From a virus, in IMG/VR virus record IMGVR_UViG_3300042261_002385, positions 310,001-374,000 of that record: DNA of 64,000 nt; one strand, 5' to 3'. This document shows positions 53,112 to 60,211 of this stretch, piece by piece. Made by a program: the position numbers and the translations under genes. The first letter of the stretch is position 1; each line of letters starts with the position of its first letter. The notes beneath the pieces were generated by a model that searched no databases, was not told where the DNA came from, and saw nothing but the letters and a program-made list of their open reading frames with translations.

Positions 53112-53612
53112 TTATTGATTGAAAAGTTGTTCTAGATTGTTATCTCTAATAATTCCGGATTCTTGTAAGACAGTTGATAATATATCAGTAAAATTTTCTC
53201 TGTTTATTTCAATTAGTCTTTGTTTAATAGTGTCAATTAATTCATCGAACATCTGAGTGTCTTGGTAATAAGACCTTTTATGGTAAGCATAATTAAATGA
53301 AAAACCTTCTTTATTAACAGTAATCTCTAAGTAATTATCATCGTTATAAAGAGTATTTTTCTGTCGTTTTTTAATATTTGTTATATCTGGTATAGAAATA
53401 GAAAATTCATCGTCTGTAAAAGTAATTCTCAATCCTTCATTATAACAAATTAGACTCAAAATCAACTGTTTAGTTTTTTCTGAGACTTCAGAATCATAAA
53501 GTGAGTATTCTGGTTTTTCTCTCATAACTACTTCAGATTTCTGAAGCATACTCACCTCGTTATAAATTATTTGAGCTATTTTCTGAAGTTTTTTAGTTTT
53601 CTTCTTTTTCAT
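53112..53612 (-). CDS. Unknown protein, 166 aa
   Basis: Basic N-terminus (MKKKKTKKLQKIAQIIYNEV), then alpha/beta segments with FTDDEFSISIPDI and YLEITVNKEGFSFNYAYHKR. Not recognised. It lies 12 bases upstream of purA and is probably the first gene of that operon. Confidence 0.68.
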   Translation of the reverse strand: MKKKKTKKLQKIAQIIYNEVSMLQKSEVVMREKPEYSLYDSEVSEKTKQLILSLICYNEGLRITFTDDEFSISIPDITNIKKRQKNTLYNDDNYLEITVNKEGFSFNYAYHKRSYYQDTQMFDELIDTIKQRLIEINRENFTDILSTVLQESGIIRDNNLEQLFNQ

Positions 53613-53666
53613 ACAAATTATTGTATAGATTATAAATTAATTTGTTTAATTAATTTTGACAACAGA

Positions 53667-53679
53667 TTTTTATATATAC
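53667..53679 (+). promoter_or_regulatory. Late-type promoter motif
   Basis: TTTTTATATATAC, four bases before the ATG at 53684. Confidence 0.45.
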
Positions 53680-53683
53680 TATT

Positions 53684-54694
53684 ATGATTAGTAGATATAA
53701 TGAATTCCTTTTAGAAAAAGAGTTTAATCTTATAGTAGATGATATTTTTCGTTTAGTTGAATCTGAAGGTGTTTGGACAAGTCCAAATACTATTGAATGG
53801 GATATGACTAAAAAAGAAGAACCTCAAACAAGTAAGGATTGGGTTGATAGAACAATTGAAAGGCTTTCAAAATTTGTTAAGAGTTTGAGTAAAGAAAAAG
53901 CTAGAGAGTATTTTGTAAAATTACTCAACAAACTTAAACCACTTCCTGAATTAACCAGAAGATATTTAATTACACATTATACAAGTGTCTTCTTGACAGT
54001 GGCTTCTTTAGCTTTTCTATTCAGTTATCAAGATGACACTAGTGTGTCTCAAGATCCGACTCAAACGGTTAAAGTAGAAAAGGTTGAGAAAATAGATCCT
54101 CAAATTGAACAAGAAGTAGTTGAGTTAACTAAGAAATCATCTTTTGAAGAAGCCCAGAATTCTGTTAAAGAAGTAGAGGCTGGTTTTTCAGATGACAGAG
54201 GAGATAGCGGTAACTATATTGAAGTAACTGGTGGAAAAAGATTTTTAGGAACAAATCATGGAATTTCCGCTCCGGTTTTACAAAAATGGATGCAAGACCA
54301 AGGTATAAAGAGACTTCCAACAAAAGAAGATATGATGAATCTTTCTTATAAAACAGCACTTGAAATCTATAAAAAAGACTACTGGGATGCGCAAAAACTT
54401 ACCGATTTGTGTAATCAAAATGTAGCTAATATTGTTTATGATGGGTGTGTCAACCAAGGTATTGATGCTATGAATGAAATAATCACAAATGCTCTTTCTG
54501 AACAAGGTGTCAAAGTAAAAGGGTGGTGTTTTACTAATAAAGGAATTTCTAAAATGAATTCTTGTAATCAACAACAACTTTTTGATTCTATTAAAAAGGG
54601 AAGAGAATCAAGGTATAAACAAGCTCCTACCTGGTCAAGACATGGTGAAGGTTGGATGAATAGATTAAATTCAATAGAATTTGTTCAAGCATGA
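53684..54694 (+). CDS. Capsid-leader protein with GH108-like muramidase domain, 336 aa
   Basis: Starts MISRYNEFLLEKEFNLIVDD with an L-L-E site. A hydrophobic segment (about 98-120, TSVFLTVASLAFLFSY) follows, then a GH108-type N-acetylmuramidase domain (about 185-330): GGKRFLGTNHGISAPVLQKW, AYKIYKKDYWDAQKL-like YKTALEIYKKDYWDAQ, and VYDGCVNQGIDAMN. If packaged and injected, it could aid cell-wall passage; the membrane segment could anchor it. It overlaps the next leader gene by four bases. Confidence 0.8.
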   Translation: MISRYNEFLLEKEFNLIVDDIFRLVESEGVWTSPNTIEWDMTKKEEPQTSKDWVDRTIERLSKFVKSLSKEKAREYFVKLLNKLKPLPELTRRYLITHYTSVFLTVASLAFLFSYQDDTSVSQDPTQTVKVEKVEKIDPQIEQEVVELTKKSSFEEAQNSVKEVEAGFSDDRGDSGNYIEVTGGKRFLGTNHGISAPVLQKWMQDQGIKRLPTKEDMMNLSYKTALEIYKKDYWDAQKLTDLCNQNVANIVYDGCVNQGIDAMNEIITNALSEQGVKVKGWCFTNKGISKMNSCNQQQLFDSIKKGRESRYKQAPTWSRHGEGWMNRLNSIEFVQA

Positions 54695-55662
54695 AACACT
54701 TAAACTCATATAAAGTATTTGAATCAGTTGAAGAAATCAGTTCGATAGTTGATGATTATATAAAAGACTGTAAATGGGATATACAAAACTCACTCGGTAA
54801 TTGTGCATTTTTTGCTAAAGATTTTTATGAATGGTGTCAATCAAAAGAGTATGATTGCAAACTTATCTATTTAAAACAAGATGAAGATTTTATAGTAGGC
54901 GATGAAATAGAAGACCACATTGCTCCTATGATTGATGAACAACTAATAGACTTTGTTTATACTCCAATTGGTGTTTCTAAGAGAGTGAGACAAAACTCAG
55001 CAAATGCTATCAAAAGACAGTTATATCCAGAAATAACTCAAAAAAACAATATTGTTGAAAAATATGGACACTGGGGATATAACACAATTGAAGAAGTTAG
55101 TTATGAAGAAGCGTACCAGGGAAACAATCCAAAATGCACAACAATTGATTATCCAAATAGGTTAAATGAAACTATAAAAGTCCCAATTGAAGTCGGTGAT
55201 ACCGTTTTAGGTGGGAGATTTAAAAATAAAAAGATGATTGTGAAGAAAATCGGAAAGAACAAAAAAGGAGATATTACCATAAATGATAAACCACTTCTTA
55301 AATTTAGATTAGTTAAAGAAAATTTACAAGAAGAGGTTGATTACTATTTCAGACATCTAGAGGATGATAATTTTTTATTTCAAGTAGAAGTTGATTATTT
55401 TAGAATATTTAAACCAATAAATGAATCGGTATATTCATATTCAAATTGTAAACCATTTCAATGGTCCGAAATTTCTGGTGAAATATCAAGATATGTGATT
55501 GAATTGGATGATAGTGAAACCAGCGAAAAGTCGATTGATTATTCTTATGTTGTAAGAAAAATAGGCGATGTAGCTAGTAGAACACAAATACCGACACAGA
55601 TGTTATTAGATGAAAATTTTGATTGTGGTGAAATTTTGAGTTTTACAATTGGTTTTAGATAA
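54691..55662 (+). CDS. Capsid-leader protein with cysteine-peptidase-like domain, 323 aa
   Basis: Starts MKHLNSYKVFESVEEISS with V-F-E. The N-terminal half has NSLGNCAFFAKDFYEWC (a Cys at a helix start, about 36-48), then DHIAPMIDEQLIDFVY (a His followed by Asp, about 75-90), as in papain/transglutaminase-like folds. The rest, with a beta-rich SH3-like KVPIEVGDTVLGGRFKNKK, is unrecognised. It follows the muramidase gene with an ATGA overlap, so they are expressed together. Confidence 0.68.
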   Translation: MKHLNSYKVFESVEEISSIVDDYIKDCKWDIQNSLGNCAFFAKDFYEWCQSKEYDCKLIYLKQDEDFIVGDEIEDHIAPMIDEQLIDFVYTPIGVSKRVRQNSANAIKRQLYPEITQKNNIVEKYGHWGYNTIEEVSYEEAYQGNNPKCTTIDYPNRLNETIKVPIEVGDTVLGGRFKNKKMIVKKIGKNKKGDITINDKPLLKFRLVKENLQEEVDYYFRHLEDDNFLFQVEVDYFRIFKPINESVYSYSNCKPFQWSEISGEISRYVIELDDSETSEKSIDYSYVVRKIGDVASRTQIPTQMLLDENFDCGEILSFTIGFR

Positions 55663-55706
55663 ACTTTTTTTTTATAAGTAAATATAATATCCAAATAAAT
55701 CAGAAT

Positions 55707-55934
55707 ATGGAAAATAGTAAACCAGTAAAAAAATCAAACAGAAGAAAAAAAAAGAAAACTGTTAAAAGAGATTGGAAGACACTTCGTTTTATGTGTTTAA
55801 ATCAAGAAGGTAAATTTGAAATTATTGAATTTCCATCAATACTTGGACAAAATTATATTGACACTTTTGGCCTTCTTAAAGTTAGAACAAAAGAAGAAGT
55901 AAAAACCTGGTTGGCTTATAACAATGTATTTTAG
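55707..55934 (+). CDS. Small basic protein, 75 aa
   Basis: Strongly basic N-terminus (KKSNRRKKKKTVKRDWK), then a folded-looking FMCLNQEGKFEIIEFPSI. Nucleic-acid binding is possible. It overlaps rpiB by 11 bases. Confidence 0.65.
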   Translation: MENSKPVKKSNRRKKKKTVKRDWKTLRFMCLNQEGKFEIIEFPSILGQNYIDTFGLLKVRTKEEVKTWLAYNNVF

Positions 55935-56373
55935 AATTTCCATAGGATCCGACCACGCAGGTTTTGAGATTAAAGAAATCATCAAATCCTATTTACAAAA
56001 TCAAACTGAACATAAAATCGATTTAAATGATTTTGGTTGCTACTCTGAAGACAGAGTTGATTATCCAGACTTCGCACATTTAGTCGCGGGTCAAATTTCT
56101 GAAAATAAAGCTGATTTAGGAATATTAGTATGTGGTTCAGGAAACGGAATCTCAATGGCTGCTAATAAATGGTCTGGTATCAGATGTGCACTTTGTTGGA
56201 ATCCGGAAATTTCTAAAATGGCACGTTTACACAACGATGCTAATATACTTTCTCTTCCTGGTAGATATATATCTGAAGAAGATGCAATTGAATGTGTCAA
56301 AGAATTCTTAAACACAAGTTTTGAAGGTGGTAGACACTCGGATAGAATACAAAAAATTTCAAAAAATTTTTAA
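55924..56373 (+). CDS. rpiB: Ribose-5-phosphate isomerase B
   Basis: 149 aa, full length. GSDHAGFEIKEIIKSYL, DYPDFAHLVAG, LVCGSGNGISMAANKWSG (catalytic Cys in CGSGNG), and ARLHNDANILSLPGRYI, with the late Arg/His pairs, all match RpiB. It interconverts ribulose-5-P and ribose-5-P and so feeds PRPP synthesis. With PurN and PurA nearby it suggests extra purine supply. Confidence 0.93.
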   Translation: MYFRISIGSDHAGFEIKEIIKSYLQNQTEHKIDLNDFGCYSEDRVDYPDFAHLVAGQISENKADLGILVCGSGNGISMAANKWSGIRCALCWNPEISKMARLHNDANILSLPGRYISEEDAIECVKEFLNTSFEGGRHSDRIQKISKNF

Positions 56374-56414
56374 ATTTTTTTTTCTCTGAAACGCCTTTAT
56401 TTAAAAGAATTTAT

Positions 56415-56422
56415 TAATTTTG
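56415..56422 (+). promoter_or_regulatory. Bacteroidetes-type -7 box
   Basis: TAATTTTG; no TTG at the expected distance. The following gene starts about 70 bases downstream. Confidence 0.35.
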
Positions 56423-56490
56423 TATAATAATTTGATAACTTTAACATAATTTTTACTTAATAAATAATCTACAAAAAAGAATCCGTGACT

Positions 56491-56715
56491 ATGAAAACTT
56501 GCCCTACTCTGATTAGAGAAAACGCTATTAAAAAGCTTAGAGGAAATGAACCTTGTGAAAAATCAAAACCAGTAGTAGATAAGTTTTTTTGGTATTTAGA
56601 TTGCTATTGCGCTGAGTTAAAACACACAGAAGATGATGTCCTTCTCAATGATGATCACTATGCATCAGTTTGGAGTCTTTTCTCAAATATTGTTCTTAAA
56701 GAAAAAGTTGATTAA
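56491..56715 (+). CDS. Unknown Cys-containing small protein, 74 aa
   Basis: Starts MKTCPTLIRENAIKKLRGNE (ATG at 56491; a GTG two codons before is possible). It has three more Cys (EPCEK, LDCYC) and an acidic middle. Not recognised. Confidence 0.65.
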   Translation: MKTCPTLIRENAIKKLRGNEPCEKSKPVVDKFFWYLDCYCAELKHTEDDVLLNDDHYASVWSLFSNIVLKEKVD

Positions 56716-56738
56716 TTACTCTTCTTAAATTTGTATTT

Positions 56739-57365
56739 ATGTCTTACTTAAAAATGGGGTTCAACTTTCTGAAATACCTCTTAATTTCTAATCCGATTAA
56801 GTTATTGATGTTGATTACTGCTATTATTCTATTTAGTAACGCAGGAACAATACCCAGTGAATACGTTTACTATGATTTAGTATCACAATCAAAAGACGGA
56901 AATACTAATGTTTATGTTATCAGGTCTCATGAATCAAATGACGACAGCTCTTATGATATTTACTCTTCAAATAAACCTCAGAAAGTTATCAACAATCAGC
57001 TAGTACTTTGGGATTATCATGATGGAAATGTAGTGCTTTATGTGTTTTCAGCTATTCTATCTTTAGTTTTACTAATTTTGACAATTTTTGGTATTGTAAA
57101 TGATGATGATGAGATCGGATGGGACATAAAGAGTTGTTATACAAAGGCAATAACGACTCTTATTTATTGTGAATTAGAAGGAGAAATTTATTATTATATG
57201 ATTATGGGTAGATTAATTGAGAAAAGAAAAGACCAAATAAGATTTACTTCAAATTTAGCAAGAGAAATGAGAATATTTAATATGTCTGATGTATATAGAC
57301 TTCCAAAATTTTCAACAAAAACTCAAAAAAGAAACAACATTTTAAATAAATTAGGTATAAATTAA
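56739..57365 (+). CDS. Membrane protein with two hydrophobic segments, 208 aa
   Basis: Segments at about residues 18-34 (PIKLLMLITAIILFSN) and 101-119 (VVLYVFSAILSLVLLILTIF) flank a polar loop with Ser/Tyr-rich VIRSHESNDDSSYDIYSS. The C-terminal part is charged. Not recognised. It is followed one base later by another membrane-protein gene. Confidence 0.7.
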   Translation: MSYLKMGFNFLKYLLISNPIKLLMLITAIILFSNAGTIPSEYVYYDLVSQSKDGNTNVYVIRSHESNDDSSYDIYSSNKPQKVINNQLVLWDYHDGNVVLYVFSAILSLVLLILTIFGIVNDDDEIGWDIKSCYTKAITTLIYCELEGEIYYYMIMGRLIEKRKDQIRFTSNLAREMRIFNMSDVYRLPKFSTKTQKRNNILNKLGIN

Positions 57366-57366
57366 T

Positions 57367-57612
57367 ATGTCAAGTTCAAAAAATTCAAGTTCAGGTCTAA
57401 GTTTAGCAGGTGTGTTATTCATAGTATTTTTAGTTCTTAAACTAACTGGAAACATTGATTGGTCGTGGTGGTGGGTTACTTCACCTCTTTGGATACCACT
57501 TGGACTAGCAGTTTGTTTTTTCTTTATAATTCTTTTTGTAGTAATGTTACTTCTGATATTTGGCTTTAGTCCAGATGATTTAAAGAATAAGTTTGAAAGA
57601 TATAGAAAATAA
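57367..57612 (+). CDS. Small membrane protein with two segments, 81 aa
   Basis: Segments at about 12-26 (LAGVLFIVFLVLKLT) and 38-66 (SPLWIPLGLAVCFFFIILFV) with a Trp-rich turn (WSWWWVTS) between them and a charged C-terminus. Size and topology fit a holin or lysis-associated protein, but no match is known. Ends at a terminator. Confidence 0.7.
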   Translation: MSSSKNSSSGLSLAGVLFIVFLVLKLTGNIDWSWWWVTSPLWIPLGLAVCFFFIILFVVMLLLIFGFSPDDLKNKFERYRK

Positions 57613-57640
57613 AAAAACCAGTCTTAATGACTGGTTTTTT
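57612..57640. terminator. Bidirectional rho-independent terminator
   Basis: Stem AACCAGTC/GACTGGTT (57616-57623 and 57629-57636) with a five-base loop, A-run and T-run on the two sides. It separates the membrane genes from the convergent leader gene. Confidence 0.9.
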
Positions 57641-58080
57641 TATATTTTTTCAAACTTTATAGTATTAAATATACATTTCACATTGCCTATCATTGATAGT
57701 CCTTTACCACCAACTTGAATTACCTCACCAACATTTATATCAGTAACTAAATCCATTGAATTGTCAGTACTTACAACTAACCAATTGTTTGTATTATCGT
57801 TTAATACTTTTACAGCACTTGGTGTATTTCTATGAGATTGACTTAAATCAATTTCCTTATCTTTGATTAACTTAAATGAACTAGAACTCTGGAATATTTT
57901 AACCTTTGCTAAGGGTTTTAACATCAATTCATTGTTTTCATTTCTTGCTAATAAACATTCAACTTCTAATACATCTGGTGTTCCTGGATTTATAGTAACT
58001 AAAAATCTATCTATGATTTGAACACCGTCTTGTTTATGTTGTTCGTAATTGAATTCCTCAAATATTTTTATATATCTCAT
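57640..58080 (-). CDS. Capsid-leader protein, beta-rich, 146 aa
   Basis: Starts MRYIKIFEEFNYEQHKQDGV (leader). The body is beta-rich, with DLVTDINVGEVIQVGGKG and a late GNVKCIFNTIKFEKI. Not recognised. It has a AATAAATATATAATG block upstream. Confidence 0.72.
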   Translation of the reverse strand: MRYIKIFEEFNYEQHKQDGVQIIDRFLVTINPGTPDVLEVECLLARNENNELMLKPLAKVKIFQSSSSFKLIKDKEIDLSQSHRNTPSAVKVLNDNTNNWLVVSTDNSMDLVTDINVGEVIQVGGKGLSMIGNVKCIFNTIKFEKI

Positions 58081-58101
58081 AATCTATTATTATTTATATT
58101 T

Positions 58102-58117
58102 CATTATATATTTATTC
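58102..58117 (-). promoter_or_regulatory. Late-type promoter motif
   Basis: GAATAAATATATAATG on the minus strand, 21 bases from the ATG at 58080. Confidence 0.4.
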
Positions 58118-58168
58118 AGAAAATTGAATTTTTAATTCTTTTTTTCCAACACCACTTTAAAAAATTTT

Positions 58169-58546
58169 CTAATCTCTTGGAAAATCCTTACCTCTTTCAA
58201 CAACTTTCACTTCCCAATCTTTAGGTTGAAAAATCTCTTTAGTAAGTCTAACAGCTTTATCATAATCAAAAGGCTTACAAGAAAAAATATCTATAAAACA
58301 ATATCCTTTTTCTTCAAAAGAATGAACAGAAATATGAGATTCCGCAATTATAACAATTCCAGTAATTCCCCTATCTTCAGGAACTAAACCTTCATAAGGA
58401 AAAACATATGGTTGTGTGATTGGAGTCATTTGGATTAACTCAGGTATATTTTTTAAATAATCAAAGTGTAATTGATAATTAGATAATATATCTTTAGGAC
58501 ACCCTTTTAAGTCAAGGGTGATGTGAGGTCCAAATGCGTCTTCCAT
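58169..58546 (-). CDS. speD: S-adenosylmethionine decarboxylase proenzyme (SpeD)
   Basis: 125 aa, prokaryotic class 1b type. The self-cleavage site is IIAESHISVHSFEE (Ser70 becomes the pyruvoyl group), and YCFIDIFSC has the proton-donor Cys near residue 90. It makes decarboxylated AdoMet for spermidine, which could help pack DNA. It stands next to the ncRNA on the opposite strand. Confidence 0.92.
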   Translation of the reverse strand: MEDAFGPHITLDLKGCPKDILSNYQLHFDYLKNIPELIQMTPITQPYVFPYEGLVPEDRGITGIVIIAESHISVHSFEEKGYCFIDIFSCKPFDYDKAVRLTKEIFQPKDWEVKVVERGKDFPRD

Positions 58547-58595
58547 CGTTCATAAATTTTATTTTTTTAATTGAAGATTTATATAGTAAAAAAAT

Positions 58596-58626
58596 TTGTT
58601 TCTTTTCTCGGAAATCCTTAAATTTG
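58596..58626 (+). promoter_or_regulatory. Bacteroidetes-type promoter of the candidate ncRNA, TTG-N20-TAAATTTG
   Basis: TTG 58596-58598, 20 bases, TAAATTTG 58619-58626. The transcript would begin at about 58631-58633, just where the first hairpin begins. Confidence 0.62.
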
Positions 58627-58630
58627 TTAC

Positions 58631-58880
58631 AAGGTATTTAAGTTATACCGAAACCTAAATTAACAAATATCCTGTAATAAGCCAAGACGGCAATCTATGG
58701 TAAATAACAGGCTAACTTTTGCCGAGGTTAGGGGATAATAAATCTGTTGGTCCCGCAGTAGATGTCAGTATCAGTCATACCGATACGGTCGAACTAAAAG
58801 GTGTATGACAGGTGGATGAAATGTGAATTCTGAAACCATTTTGAAACCGATTAGTGTTTGATTCACACAGACACAATCGG
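58631..58880 (+). ncRNA. Candidate structured non-coding RNA, about 245-250 nt
   Basis: A 345-base gap between speD and the next gene has no ORF but looks like an RNA gene: a host-type promoter (58596-58626), several hairpins and an end terminator. Hairpins seen: GGTAT/ATACC (58633-58649), CCTGT/ACAGG (58671-58711) enclosing GCC/GGC, CTAAC/GTTAG (58712-58731), and GTCATACC/GGTGTATGAC around 58773-58809. ACAGG recurs (58808-58812), so CCTGT has two possible partners. By count about 46 % G+C in 58721-58800, well above the AT-rich surroundings. It is not a tRNA, tmRNA or RNase P as far as I can see. Confidence 0.62.
58845..58880 (+). terminator. Rho-independent terminator of the ncRNA
   Basis: AAACCGATT/AATCGGTTT stem around an inner GTGT/ACAC, followed by seven T. 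TGTGAAT (about 58822) could pair with ATTCACA in the loop, an alternative fold. Confidence 0.82.
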
Positions 58881-58890
58881 TTTTTTTATT

Positions 58891-59640
58891 TTAGTGTTTT
58901 AAGTTATTTTCTAAGGTGAAATGAACATTAACACTTATATTTCTTGACCACGCATAAGGCATTGCTGAACCAGCAACTTCAAAAGAAATTCTAAAACTAC
59001 CTCTTTCGTAATCTAAATTACCTAATAATTTTTGAGAAATTTCTTCAACTAAATCAAATAAACTTTGTTCAAATTTATTTAGTGATTTACCACTTCCTCT
59101 TAGTGTGGAAATATCAGTCGATATAATACCATTATCATCAAATTTACTAGTAATAGTCATATTTCCATGCCAGATATCTTGAATATTTTTATTTAAAGAA
59201 ATCCTTAATTCTTCTTGACTAAAATATCCTACTTCTTCATCATCTAAATCAACAGAATGTTTTTGTATATCATAATCCATAAAATTTAATTCAAAGTCTT
59301 GGTCATACAACTCAACTAGACAATTGTTAATCATATTTAGCGTCTCAGGATTATAAGCTGGATCACGATGTCTTAGTTCTCCTGTCTCATCAGACTCTTT
59401 AACATGAGTTACTCCTTTAGCTGGCGCTAAATCTCTTAAATCAGTTACCTCAGATGGTTTTCCTTTTTTTCTCTTACTTTTAGTTCTTAAATAAAAAGAT
59501 GGATCTCCTGAACCATCCATAGCTCCGACACCTGGTAAACTTCCAACTGTTGCTGATACTACAGGTCCAGCTCCAGCAGTTGAGGAAGCAGTTGCTACCG
59601 CATTTTCTTGAAACTTTTTATATGATTTGATATATCTCAT
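58891..59640 (-). CDS. Capsid-leader protein with Ala/Gly/Pro linker, 249 aa
   Basis: Starts MRYIKSYKKFQENAVATASS with F-Q-E. A Ser/Ala/Gly/Thr-rich segment (about residues 15-50, ending PSFYLRTKSKRKKGKP) and an alpha/beta body with SFRISFEVAGSAMPYAWSRN follow. Not recognised. A divergent Smr gene shares its promoter region. Confidence 0.72.
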   Translation of the reverse strand: MRYIKSYKKFQENAVATASSTAGAGPVVSATVGSLPGVGAMDGSGDPSFYLRTKSKRKKGKPSEVTDLRDLAPAKGVTHVKESDETGELRHRDPAYNPETLNMINNCLVELYDQDFELNFMDYDIQKHSVDLDDEEVGYFSQEELRISLNKNIQDIWHGNMTITSKFDDNGIISTDISTLRGSGKSLNKFEQSLFDLVEEISQKLLGNLDYERGSFRISFEVAGSAMPYAWSRNISVNVHFTLENNLKH

Positions 59641-59642
59641 TT

Positions 59643-59658
59643 AGATATATATTAAATT
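59643..59658. promoter_or_regulatory. Late-type motif shared by divergent genes
   Basis: AGATATATATTAAATT; read on the minus strand AATTTAATATATATCT. It is the only sequence between the starts at 59640 (minus) and 59659 (plus), so both messages would have very short leaders. Confidence 0.5.
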
Positions 59659-59883
59659 ATGAAAAATAGAATTGACCTACATGGTATAAAACATGAAAAT
59701 GTCCAAAGAGAGTTAGACCAATTTTATTGGGAAATGATGCAAAAAGGTCACTCTGAAGTTGAAGTTGTAACTGGTATATCTAATAGAATGAAAGAGATAG
59801 TCAAACAGGTTTCTGAAGATTATAACTTTACGGTTTTAGAAACTACAATAAATCCTGGAGCTTTAATAGTAAGAATAAAATAA
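59659..59883 (+). CDS. Smr-domain protein, 74 aa
   Basis: MKNRIDLHGIKHENVQRELD gives the DLHG motif; EVEVVTGISNRMKEIV and TTINPGALIVRIK complete the small MutS-related (Smr) domain. Smr domains are nucleases or RNA/DNA-binding. Stand-alone and close to the minimum size for the fold. Shares a promoter region with the divergent leader gene. Confidence 0.85.
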   Translation: MKNRIDLHGIKHENVQRELDQFYWEMMQKGHSEVEVVTGISNRMKEIVKQVSEDYNFTVLETTINPGALIVRIK

Positions 59884-60165
59884 TTAAAGATATTTTATTT
59901 CAGAATAAAGAGGTCTATTTACTCTATGTGACATATAACCTTCTATACCTCTTGAGTCTAAACCTAATTCCTTAATCAACTCTTGAGAGTATTGAACAGG
60001 ATTTTTACCCATTTCTATTTCTGACTCAATGTCTAAACGATTTATTAACTCTCTTACTTCAACCGCGCTCATATTTAACTTACCTAATTGTCTTCTTAAT
60101 TCATCAACAAATTCTTCCGGTGTGTAGTTTGATTCAAATAATTTAAAAGACTTTAAGTGCTTCAT
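59884..60165 (-). CDS. Capsid-leader protein, 93 aa
   Basis: Starts MKHLKSFKLFESNYTPEEFV, a clear leader with L-F-E at residues 9-11. The remaining 80 residues are helical and charged, ending GLDSRGIEGYMSHRVN. Not recognised. It is convergent with the Smr gene, with no gap. Confidence 0.75.
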   Translation of the reverse strand: MKHLKSFKLFESNYTPEEFVDELRRQLGKLNMSAVEVRELINRLDIESEIEMGKNPVQYSQELIKELGLDSRGIEGYMSHRVNRPLYSEIKYL

Positions 60166-60166
60166 A

Positions 60167-60180
60167 GTTTATATATTAAA
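60167..60180 (-). promoter_or_regulatory. Late-type promoter motif
   Basis: TTTAATATATAAAC on the minus strand, one base before the ATG at 60165. A further ATATATAAT lies in the same 46-base divergent region. Confidence 0.5.
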
Positions 60181-60196
60181 TATATAATTTGTAAGA

Positions 60197-60207
60197 TTAA
60201 TATATAC
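60197..60207 (+). promoter_or_regulatory. Late-type promoter motif
   Basis: TTAATATATAC, four bases before the ATG at 60212. Confidence 0.5.
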
Positions 60208-60211
60208 TTTT

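Noticed and set aside
58631-58880. tRNA, tmRNA or RNase P RNA
   Set aside because: No cloverleaf or T-loop GGTTCGA pattern, no tmRNA ends and no conserved RNase P core were found.
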